In this document: in pieces, positions 51,241-59,901 of the stretch | How positions within the stretch are numbered: the stretch's first letter is position 1 | How the letters are laid out: each line of letters opens with the position of its first letter | Source of the DNA: Saitoella complicata NRRL Y-17804 | Lineage: Eukaryota > Ascomycota > Saitoellomycetes > Saitoellales > Saitoellaceae | Length of the DNA: 64,000 nucleotides | Direction of reading: 5' to 3' | Assembly (NCBI RefSeq): GCF_001661265.1 | Contig: NW_017567017.1 | Coordinates: forward strand, 62,001-126,000 | Notes under the pieces: model-generated | Told to the model about the DNA's origin: nothing | The model's database searches: none | Seen by the model: only the letters and a program-made list of their open reading frames with translations | Position numbers and translations under genes: made by a program

Positions 51241-51621
51241 TCATAGCATCCGATGGCGACCCTTACCCTCACTCCTCACCAACTCTCGTTCCTCCCGCTC
51301 TGTATATGACTTTGGGCGTCCACCCCTTGGCAAATCGCGATACGTCTTTGTCTTGGCGTACCGGGAGAGAGTGTCCTTTAATGTTGATCGGGCAACAAGG
51401 CGTTCTTTCTCTACTACCGAGTTGGTGTAGCCCATTTGGTGGAGAATAACTATTTGGGCGCGGCGGATGGGTTTCTGGTCGTGGAGGAGTTTCGAATATG
51501 GGACGTCGTCGATGTATTTGACACCTGGGAGACGTTTGAAAGGTGCCGGTTGGGATTTTAGGGAGTGGTTCTGGCTTTGGTCCTGGGCGTGGGTATTTGT
51601 GGATTTCGATGTGCGAGCCAT
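51241..51621 (-). CDS. Small helix-turn-helix protein related to Tc1/mariner transposase N-termini
   Basis: 126 residues, ATG at 51621. After a Gln/Ser/Lys-rich start comes KPIRRAQIVILHQMGYTNSVVEKERLVARSTLKDTLSRY and then GGRPKSYTEREERELVR. This is the layout of the paired helix-turn-helix of Tc1-type transposases, including the GRPK linker that contacts the minor groove. No DDE nuclease follows: only 170 bp separate the stop from the end of the convergent DNAJC11 gene. So it is either a domesticated DNA-binding protein or a truncated DNA-transposon piece. The stop may not be the true end, because GTGAGG and GTAAGG donors lie just before it and a Pro/Ser-rich frame continues at 51191-50988. 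No terminal inverted repeats seen. Confidence 0.6.
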   Translation of the reverse strand: MARTSKSTNTHAQDQSQNHSLKSQPAPFKRLPGVKYIDDVPYSKLLHDQKPIRRAQIVILHQMGYTNSVVEKERLVARSTLKDTLSRYAKTKTYRDLPRGGRPKSYTEREERELVRSEGKGRHRML

Positions 51622-51838
51622 GGAGGAATCGGGAAAAGGTGGATACTAGCGGCTGGAGCTGAACAAAATGTGCTTGGACGAGGTCTTTGGCTGTTAGGTA
51701 CTCAGTTGAAAACTTAGAGGCGGCTTCAGCGAGTAAGCTGGCGGAGGAGGACTGTCGAGCATGACGTCATGCCATCCTGAACATCTCCACCAACACCTCT
51801 ATCACGACTCATAAGCCATCGATTTCAAGGTCGTCGTG

Positions 51839-52807
51839 ATGGTCATGGACGAGCAGATCTTGACTGGGAAGGGAGCATTCACCCCCTCCATTCTCACCCA
51901 ACGTCTCCGCACACCCTCTGACTCAAGCACCGACGCAGCTTCCCATAGCTTCTATCTCGCTCTATCCTCCATACTCGCGCTTTCGGCGATTTTGGTATTG
52001 GTGTTCGCATACCTAACCCCAACATATCCCTCTGAGCGCAGTCACGCGAATGGAAGTGAGTGTGAGAGTAAAAAGGAACGAACGTGGTTGAGGAGGATTG
52101 GGAGAGGCCGCGCAATCCACACCATAACAGCCGCAACGATCCTCACCGCCTCAATCGCGTACGCGAACCTCGCATCCCTCACCACTCCCTCCCCGTCCTC
52201 GACTTCCACGTGGCGACCGAATCACACAACGACCCGTTACACAGATTGGTTCATCACCACCCCGCTCCTCTTGTTGGATTTATTGCTACTATCGGGGATG
52301 ACGGATATGGGTGTGATGTTCCGGATTGTTGCGGCCGATGAGGTTATGCTTCTCTCTGGACTGCTCGCTACGAAGGCTGGGGTTACGGAGCTTAAGTGGG
52401 GGTTGTATGTTATCGGATGCGCGTGTTTGGTATACGTTGTCACGAAGATGTACGGCTCCGTCTCTCGAACACTCAGTTCGCCAACAGATATGGAAGTCCG
52501 TCGTATCTTCGTCGGACTGGGCGGGTTCCTCGCCATCATCTGGGTGTTCTACCCCATCATTTGGGCCGTCGCAGAACTCGGCGTGGTCAGCACCGAAGAG
52601 AACGGTGGCTTGGGAAGGAACGATGGCTTTTATTACGGGGTTTTGGATTTGTTGGCGAAGCCTGTGTTTGGGTTTTGGATTTTGTTTGCGCATCGGGGGA
52701 TTGGGTTGGAGAGGATGAGATTGATGACTGCGGAGGAGGGACCGGAGGATGAGAAGAAGGAGAAGAGGGAGGGTGTCTTGACGGTGAATGAGGTCAAGGA
52801 AGTTTGA
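51839..52807 (+). CDS. Microbial (type I) rhodopsin, proton-pump type
   Basis: 322 residues from the ATG at 51839 (a second ATG at 51845). Seven membrane segments. Helix C reads RYTDWFITTPLLLLDLLLLSG, which aligns with bacteriorhodopsin so that Asp136 is the Schiff-base counter-ion/proton acceptor (Asp85) and Asp147 the proton donor (Asp96); Thr140 matches Thr89. Helix G has VLDLLAKP with Lys274 as the retinal lysine and the Asp212 equivalent four residues before it. With both carboxylates present it should pump protons in light, like Leptosphaeria rhodopsin and CarO-type proteins, unlike NOP-1-type opsins lacking the donor. Its start lies 217 bp from that of the divergent HTH protein. No carotenoid genes are in this window. 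Confidence 0.95.
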   Translation: MVMDEQILTGKGAFTPSILTQRLRTPSDSSTDAASHSFYLALSSILALSAILVLVFAYLTPTYPSERSHANGSECESKKERTWLRRIGRGRAIHTITAATILTASIAYANLASLTTPSPSSTSTWRPNHTTTRYTDWFITTPLLLLDLLLLSGMTDMGVMFRIVAADEVMLLSGLLATKAGVTELKWGLYVIGCACLVYVVTKMYGSVSRTLSSPTDMEVRRIFVGLGGFLAIIWVFYPIIWAVAELGVVSTEENGGLGRNDGFYYGVLDLLAKPVFGFWILFAHRGIGLERMRLMTAEEGPEDEKKEKREGVLTVNEVKEV

Positions 52808-53088
52808 TGGAAGCTTTCTCGGGTGGGTTTTGGGGTTCGGCGTTCGTATTGCGAGATTGATATGCAAGTGTAGGGAGGATTGGTAGCTGAAGGCGGATAA
52901 GGTAACATGGGGGCTCCGGTTGGTCTAACACAAGTAATGATAATGCATACAATCTCTGCTTTGGTCGACAGTATCTGTCCTTACCGCATGCTTACCTTCA
53001 GCGTACCTTCGATTCCCACGCGTCCATCAAAGCATCGTGCAACAACAGTGTCGACTATGGATAATTCGACACCATCACTGCCCGACCC

Positions 53089-53492
53089 ATCCGTCGACAA
53101 TCTTGTCGATGGTTAGAGGTCAAGCAGAGCAAGGAAACCTAGACTCATGCTACGGGATGCAGAGTCACAGCCCCCTCGTCCGCACCACCGAATGTACTGG
53201 ATGGACTCGGAAATCAGACGTATCATCACATTTGATTCCAAAGCGCACTCACCCGTCGAGACATAGGAACAAGCACCTGCTACGCAACCTGGTAGGAATC
53301 GTCGAAAATGCGACCCCATCGAGAGTCCGAGCCCATATACACGACCCCTTCATCAACAATGTCGTTGATGAGAGGTCAGGCAAACCAAGGGGTTGACGTA
53401 GGCTCATGATCATAACTCCTACGGCGTAGGACGATTCGTGAATCATGGCCCTCAAGTTCCTTGCCACCGAATGTGCTGGATGGTCTCGTATG
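53089..53492. repeat. Diverged direct duplication, two copies of about 130-150 bp
   Basis: Copy 1 is about 53089-53215 and copy 2 about 53343-53492. Shared landmarks in order: GTCGATG then AGAGGTCA, a GACTCATG/GGCTCATG block, and CACCGAATGTACTGGATGG versus CACCGAATGTGCTGGATGG. Clearly related but diverged by substitutions and small gaps. Confidence 0.65.
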
Positions 53493-53736
53493 TCCATGTG
53501 TACCTTCTGTACGTGGTTCCCCACCGGTTTTGCATAGCAGTATCTCGAAGGAACCCTGGTATTCCTCTGGCCGTGGCGAAGAGGAGAGACTAGGGCGGCA
53601 CTCGATCAAGCTCTGGGATTAGAGGTCATATCGAATCCCAGAGCCAGAGTACACTGAACGGGCTCTAATCGTTCAACATTCCCAATGCCTCGACAAGAGC
53701 GGAACGCCATGGAGCTTGAGCCTTTCTGCCAACTCA

Positions 53737-54565
53737 GTCATCTAGAGTACTATGGGTCTTGCTTGACCCTCTTTAAGTACTTAGGTGATAAGTCCGTAGT
53801 TGGCGAAGTGTTTTGGTCCTGTGTGTCCAGCTTCCACCCACAATAGTAAGAGCCCCTCGATACACGGCTGTGGCAGCGGGTGGGGCCATAGGAGACATGA
53901 AAAACAGTCTGTGCCCTTGTCTACCTCGATCAGTCACATAGGCATGGACCATAGATCTCGCTTGACTCCCTCCAATACCTTAGGTGGCGAGTCTGTGCTT
54001 GACAGAGGTACTCTGAGGACGTGACTTGCGCTTTATGGTGGTACCGCCTCTAAAGCATTTGTCATCCTTATAAACCTGTTGTCAACATGTACTTTTCGTG
54101 AGCGCCCAGTCCTCCATTAAATCAATTACCCGCTCACCTTCCGAAAAGAAGAGTATCTCGCCACGGACAATAACTGTGTAGGTTTTAAGAACTGCACACA
54201 TCGTCCCCACGGTCCACCACAACTAGTCCTCAAAACGGATAGCAGATCATTTCATAACATCTCCCCATGGGCACTTACAGCCTGTCCTTCCACTTTAGGA
54301 AAGCTGCAGTGCCAACCTCAGGAGAGGATTCAACGAGACGAAGGACAACAGAGTTAGTACCTCGATACACAGTTGCAGTTAGGGTAGGCCCGCCACGGTC
54401 AAGAAAGATCGCCTGTACCAGCCCCCACCGCGATCAGTCACATAGGCATGGACCATAGATCTCGCTTGACTCCCTGCAATGACACAGGTTGGGAATCTGT
54501 GTCTTGTCTTGCATCTTCAGGATTTTCGCCCCTAAAGCCTCCTCATCCTTAGTAAGACTGCTTCG
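53737..54565. repeat. Three diverged copies of another direct repeat
   Basis: The best pair begins about 53838 and 54345 and runs about 220-250 bp. Both contain CTCGATACAC, then a block of over 40 nearly identical bases around GTCACATAGGCATGGACC (53936 onward and 54439 onward), then a CTAAAGC..TCATCCTTA block. A shorter, more diverged third copy starts at about 53737 (TCAGTCAT...CTTGCTTGACCCTC...CTTAGGTG). Confidence 0.7.
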
Positions 54566-54827
54566 TCGTAGTAGCATCCTCGGGTTTGGTTATGGCGGGT
54601 GCGATCCAGCATGCTCCAGATTCTCAGGGCTCATGTTCCTATTCAAAACGTTAGCCGGACTGGGTCGAGATGGGGGGGGAGGGGGGGGGCATGGGGAGAA
54701 AGCTCTGAATTCTGAACTGCTTCGGCAGTTTCGCTCGTCAAGCCCCAGAGGAGTTTGGTGCGTGTCCAGTGTCGACAGAGGTTCCGGGACTGGTGTTGCT
54801 GGCGTCGGTAGGTTGAAGTGGTTGGTT

Positions 54828-54887
54828 GGGGAGAAGTCCAGAGATGGGGAGAAGTCCAGAGATGGGGAGAAGTCCAGAGATGGGGAG
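54828..54887. repeat. 18-bp tandem repeat, 3.3 copies
   Basis: Unit GGGGAGAAGTCCAGAGAT at 54828-54845, 54846-54863 and 54864-54881, then a partial unit. Perfect copies, so recently made. Open in a plus-strand frame (EKSRDG) and a minus-strand frame, but no gene is supported. Confidence 0.9.
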
Positions 54888-55338
54888 TCGGACAGAGACT
54901 TGAATAATTTAGTTTACTGCACGCTGAAGAACATTCATTGGCCCTTATATAGTTGTGGTGTTCTGTGTGTGGTCCGACTCCGGTGCAATGCTCCGTGTGA
55001 ATACGCGCACAAGGAGTCAGGAGCGGGATTGATATCAAGACGCACGTAGGATGCATAGGGAAGTGTTCACTGGGTTTATCACGTACGAGCAAGTGGTCCT
55101 CTACATCTTGTACCGAAACAGCTGTCTAATTCTTGAACGACCGAATGCACGACTTCTCAATCCGGTACTGAAACTATGAATGAGCAAGGGAGAAGCATGG
55201 TTGGATCCCGAGGGTAGATGCGTGTAGAATAGATCCTTTCAGTGTCAAAACGAAGTAACATCTCAGATGTCGAGGTTATCCACTGCGCTGGTCATTGCAC
55301 TGAGAACACCTGAGGTCGTGGGAATCTTTCCGCGCGAC

Positions 55339-55949
55339 TACTGCTGTGTGCAAAATTCTTGACGTGACTTTCCCATGTGCGCGCGAATCGCAAACTCCAT
55401 ATGACAAAAACCCCTAAAGCAACATAGATAAAGGCCTCGGAGGTCGAGTAAGGGTTCAAACTGATCATACCTATCGTTAGCAATCACGTCGTGCCACCGG
55501 TTTTGGGCCACAAGGCCTCCCTCAGTTGCTTCATGCTGAAAAGGTGTTTTCAGTGAAAAGAAAGAAACGGACCCTGGAAGGCACTACGGATGCAGCTCTG
55601 GGTCCCATGAAATAGAGGGAACTTGGATGAACATGTTCTGCGTGTGGTTTCTTTGATTCTACCAGTTTTTGAGGTTTGTGGGTCCAGAGAGTGTTTTCGA
55701 TGTTTTCATGCATATCCATGCAACATCATGCACCTGGGCCGAAATCCTTCATAATGTCACAACTCTATGAGAACCGGTACTACACGCGTTTCGAGGACAT
55801 CTATCGATTCCTAAGAGTCTGATCTATCGACCTCTACCCTGAAACCGCCCTCCCAAGCCTTGTCTATGAAGATGGGGGGGTTCATGAAACTATCCCCGCG
55901 CAGATAGGCGGTAAAATGCGCCGCGTCAAGAATTTTGCACACAGCAGTA
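55339..55949. repeat. 26-bp perfect inverted repeat, arms 559 bp apart
   Basis: The 26 bases at 55339-55364 (TACTGCTGTG...TTGACG) recur as the exact reverse complement at 55924-55949. The arms could be ends of a small non-autonomous DNA element of about 610 bp, but no convincing target-site duplication flanks them and the interior shows no transposase. Confidence 0.75.
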
Positions 55950-57030
55950 ACAGCGCCCTCGCATAATTGCGCAAGAGCTAGAGCGACTACAGGAGGACCG
56001 GACAAACGTAAGAACGAAAGAGGAAGGTGTAAAAGTCTATCGGTTAACGGAATGATGAGCGAGCGATGGCACAACATGTATTTCTTATATTATCTAACGT
56101 ACGCCAGAACTATGGGTCTTCGATAGGTGAAGACCTACAGAGCATACCGTCGTGATCTCTCTACCGTTTTCCAAATCTCATGACTCTGAAACCTAAGAGC
56201 TCAGCGGACGCGGCCAAGAAACGGTCGAGGTAACAACCGGTACATCTCCATCTATCGAAGAGCCACACTTCCGACCCTTGGGTAGCACAGATCCAGAAGT
56301 GTCCAACAGCTCATATATCTATCAAGATGGTCAGCTCATTCATTCCCAGACAAAATCGCAAATACCACCACTTCCACAGCGATATCCAAGAACACACAAG
56401 AACGCTCAGATCTAGAGCTAAGGGTAACGTCATGAGCCAATGGGTGCTACCCCGAAGGCTTAGGACAGTGTGAATACATGATAAATTGTGTATCATCTCT
56501 GCGTTCTTTGTGTGCTTCTTGGAGCCGTTGGGGAATGGTTGAAGGGTAGAGACTAACCTTCTCATATATCGAGCGTGAAGTGTGTTGAAGCGAGACGGCG
56601 TGAGGCCAAGCACTATGAAGATCCAGTCAGCCCTGACCACAGGAACATAAGACTCTTCTTCATCGCGACACATGCAAAAACCACAAGCAACCAATGATCA
56701 GCTGAACGTACAAGAATCAACAACCCCTCCGCCCAATCCACAGAAATTTGTACGTTGTGGACGACTACCCTCCCATGATGGCAAGGGTGGGCAAAGAGAG
56801 GAATCTGTCCGCCCGACGTTTCAATATGTCTTCCTTTCGAAGGTTGGGGTGTGGTGTTTTGATGTGCGCGATTAAGGGAGGGGGTGAAAGTTACCTTGTG
56901 AAGAACGCGAGGGCGTTGGTCGTAGTGGGGGGATGAGAGTGTATTTAAACCTATCCTGAAGAGAATGTTAGCACGACGTTTCGGTGAAAGAAACGTTAAC
57001 GTGGCTTCTTCCTGTGCAAGGACACAGTGT

Positions 57031-57141
57031 AGCGCAAAGCAAGATCGTCAGGGCTAAAAAAGTTTTGACTTCAAATGATTTTTGATTCAGAGATTGTTCA
57101 CCATTAGCTATAGGCATCATTCTTGATCATTGCTTTGCGCT
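57031..57141. repeat. Short inverted repeat around an AT-rich core
   Basis: AGCGCAAAGCAAGATC at 57031-57046 pairs, with one extra base, with GATCATTGCTTTGCGCT at 57125-57141. The 80 bp between are AT-rich. Could form a hairpin; no element family recognised. Confidence 0.55.
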
Positions 57142-57630
57142 TGCACTTGGTCGGGTTCGAGTTCGAGGAGAACACAGCTCCATTGCACGGAGAGAGAGGT
57201 GGGCTGGCTTACCATAATGAGTGTTTTCAGTCGGCGAGTGAGGACTCGAGGAAGGCAGAAGAGAACATGGTGAGGCAATTGGTGAGGTGGAGAGGTGGGA
57301 CTTTTGCGCAGTTGGTTTTAGCCTGTCGAGATTTTCGTCGTGAGAAGATGTCGGTGGCTAGTAACGGCGACGACAACAAGAACAAGAAGACGATCAGGAG
57401 TTGGATTACAGCATATATATATGAAGCCAAGTTCCAGTGCTTTCACTTCCCTGCTCTCAAAATATCCATCGGCAGTGTGCACCGAGCGATACCCCAGGCA
57501 TGTGACTCTTCGCCTCCCGGCCCCTGACAGGCGGACAACCTTAAACCTCCCCAAACCTCACCACCAAGAAACCAAGAACAGCAAACAATCACACTCTCCA
57601 CTCAATCAGCATAATCACTGATCAACCAAA

Positions 57631-58857
57631 ATGCCAGGCCCTATACCAGGCCCAGGCCGCGGCATCTTCTTCATAAAGAAGATGCTAACCCGTTCACACA
57701 AGCTCCTTCAGAAGAAGCTTGCGGGATTCGCGGCGCATACAGCTCCTCTCGGCCCGAGTCTTGCGCACGTTCTTGTTGAGCCACCGAAATCGAGGGCTTA
57801 TCGTTTAGTTTACGATCATGTTCAGTCGCACGGAGGGAGGGGATGGAGGTTCTTCACGAATGCCAACTTCGCGGGACCTAAGACTCAGCCGAGGGGACCA
57901 CAGGTTAAGTGGAATCCAGGACAGACTTTCCGTTCGTCGTTGCGTCCCTCGATTGGTGGTACGCTTCGTCGTGGGCCATTTGCGTCGCACCCAACGTTGC
58001 CGGGGTGCAGTCCACGCTCCTTCCACTCCGGAATCACGCAGCAAATCGCATCTTCGATCTCTATCGCCGCACGCACTGGCCTCCTCCGAGGTACGAAAGC
58101 TTATTCTGATGCGCAGTCAAAGGTTGGAGGATTGTATGATGCCGTGAGCGCTGCTCGTGCGCAAAAGTCTGTTCTTGAGTTCCGTCTTCCGCAGAATCTT
58201 TCCATTCCGGCCAAGTCCACCCTTTCTCCCGCGTTGGTCAAGCTCATCGTCGCACAGTGGAATGAGTACGCTGATGAGCAGGTTTCGCATCTTACTGCGA
58301 TCTTGTCTGCGGAGTTCTACGAGTTTTCTCATTCTACTGTCTTGGAGTTGCACGCCGCGCCTCGCTCTGTGGAGATGGAGTTTGCACGGATTCGTTCATC
58401 GTTGAACAAGTTAAGCAACCTTGGATCATGGACAGTGAGGTATGACCCAGCCAGGGGTACATTGGGTATTGAATTCCCCGGAATGGATCCTGATCACCTT
58501 GACAACTTCCTAAGGGACATCGGCATCGAGGCGGGCACCGTCGTCGTGCCCGAACATACCCAGGAAAGCGCCTACGTCAACTGGGAAACTATCTTCGCGG
58601 TCCCAGAAGAGGAGCCACCAGTGTCAAGCATCGGCACAGAGACTGTAACTCGCGAACTCCTCCGTACGCCAGCGACCCTAGCTCCGAAAGCCTTCGAAGT
58701 CAACCCATGGGCAGCTGAAGGCCTCGTCGTCGACGAAGTCCAGGAAATGGAGGTGCAGGGTAGGTCAGAAGGTGGAAGGAGTATAGTGTGGTTAATCGCC
58801 GAGTTGGAAAGGGAAATGGCGAGTAGGGCTGCGCAGGCCGTTGCTAAGCCGTTCTGA
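57631..58857 (+). CDS. Conserved fungal protein of unknown function, probably mitochondrial
   Basis: 408 residues, single exon. The N-terminus is basic, Ser/Arg/Leu-rich and almost free of acidic residues over the first 100 or so positions, with RSFHSGITQQIASS further on; this fits a mitochondrial targeting region and cleavage zone. A helical middle follows (QNLSIPAKSTLSPALVKLIVAQWNEYADEQ), then a small folded-looking part, LGSWTVRYDPARGTLGIEFPGMDPDHLDNFLRDIGIEAGTVV, and an Ala-rich C-terminal helix. Proteins of this type occur across filamentous ascomycetes, some labelled (I think wrongly) as casein kinase II beta subunit or stationary-phase protein. No catalytic motif is visible. Confidence 0.8.
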   Translation: MPGPIPGPGRGIFFIKKMLTRSHKLLQKKLAGFAAHTAPLGPSLAHVLVEPPKSRAYRLVYDHVQSHGGRGWRFFTNANFAGPKTQPRGPQVKWNPGQTFRSSLRPSIGGTLRRGPFASHPTLPGCSPRSFHSGITQQIASSISIAARTGLLRGTKAYSDAQSKVGGLYDAVSAARAQKSVLEFRLPQNLSIPAKSTLSPALVKLIVAQWNEYADEQVSHLTAILSAEFYEFSHSTVLELHAAPRSVEMEFARIRSSLNKLSNLGSWTVRYDPARGTLGIEFPGMDPDHLDNFLRDIGIEAGTVVVPEHTQESAYVNWETIFAVPEEEPPVSSIGTETVTRELLRTPATLAPKAFEVNPWAAEGLVVDEVQEMEVQGRSEGGRSIVWLIAELEREMASRAAQAVAKPF

Positions 58858-59050
58858 GCGCAGATGTTTATGAGTGTTGGGATTAGGTCTGGACGGTTTG
58901 GGTTCATTGGTGTTTTTACTTTCATTCTCTTCTCACATATGGATATTGGGTTACGGTCTCTTATTTTGCTTTTCGCTAGTTCATGCACTTTGTCTTCTGG
59001 TATATCCGTGCACAGAAACCCGCCCCTCCCTTCTTTACTCCCATTCCACT

Positions 59051-59901
59051 TTATCGTCTTGACGGACCCAACCCCGGCACCCCCGAAAACCTCTCCTCCC
59101 TCTCCCCCTTGAAGAAAAACTGCATTGAATAAACTTTCCCATCCCGGTCCCAATACGTCCAAAACTTCCCCTCACTCCGATCAATTTCCCTACTCTGCAA
59201 CTTAAACGCTACAGTCTCATACGGCTCCGCCGCAACCAGCAAATACTGAAACCCCCGATCAGCGGGTTCGCGATGCTGTTCATACGCACTCATAAAGCGG
59301 TGTCGTGGTTTGATTTCCGTTTCACCTTCCGCGGCGGCGGAGGTCGCGATATCGGGGTACTGAAGCTGAAAGAGGAATCCGAGTTGTCGCGTTACGGGAT
59401 CACGGAGTTTCGTGATCTTATACCCCGGCCTACCGATCTTTAGAATATTTTTGCGGATGGGGATGGCGGAGGCGCCGGAGAGGCCGATGGGGAGGCCGGT
59501 TTGGGTGTCTGTTGCCCCTTGTTTTGCGTCTCGTGCTGCGCGGCGGGCGAGGTTTGTTTGGTGTTTTTTGCCTTGGGTGTGGGCGAGGTAGGAGCCGTCG
59601 TTTACGTGGAGGGTTAGGCAGAGTTTGCTGTACGCGTCAAGTCAGTATGTGTCTTGCACCCATCCATGTTTCAAGCGTACCATTCGTATGACCCCAAGTG
59701 ATTCCGGAAATAGTATGGATCCTTTTCGAGGTCGATTGTTTCCAGTGCAAGCTTTCGTAGTCGTTCTCTTCTGTCGACGTTGCTTTCTGACCATGATGCG
59801 ACACCTCCTCCACCAGTCTATGTCCCCAGAGTCAGCTAGGCTTAGAAAAGTGGAACGCTTTTGGGGAATACCTTTGATCCTACGCGATTTTGATGGTCCA
59901 T
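59051..59901 (-). CDS. Splicing factor 3A subunit 2 (SF3a66/Prp11)
   Basis: Three exons (59872-59901, 59681-59817, 59051-59627) give 247 residues; introns of 54 and 53 bp. The spliced protein starts MDHQNRVGSKTGGGVASWSE, matching the human start MDFQHRPGGKTGSGGVAS almost residue for residue. Then comes the matrin-type C2H2 zinc finger SYECKLCLTLHVNDGSYLAHTQGKKH, the block KIGRPGYKITKLRDP, and the conserved end MSAYEQHREPADRGFQYLL...KFWTYWDRDGKVYSMQFFFK. It is a core part of the U2 snRNP SF3a complex, which helps U2 bind the branch site. The protein lacks the Pro-rich tail of the animal form, as usual in fungi. Nuclear; essential in yeasts. Confidence 0.97.

Larger units (their letters stand above)
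52808..57630. other. Gene-poor 4.8 kb stretch with old duplications
   Basis: No gene could be supported here. It contains at least two sets of diverged direct repeats, a short minisatellite and two inverted repeats, each listed separately. Several short minus-strand frames with hydrophobic stretches lie at 55292-56694, but no consistent exon chain emerged. I saw no reverse transcriptase, integrase or transposase sequence. Confidence 0.5.

Noticed and set aside
54489-55092. Open frames on both strands across the 18-bp minisatellite
   Set aside because: The repeat keeps both strands open; flanking composition and lack of any domain argue against a gene.
57144-57165. tRNA-like B-box (GGGTTCGAGTTCG)
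   Set aside because: No A-box, acceptor stem or cloverleaf can be drawn around it. Similar isolated GTTCGA matches near 1866, 9727 and 24810 fail the same test.
57123-57527. 134-codon plus-strand open frame before the mitochondrial-type gene
   Set aside because: No domain, no plausible ATG context, and it spans an inverted repeat and the likely promoter of the next gene.
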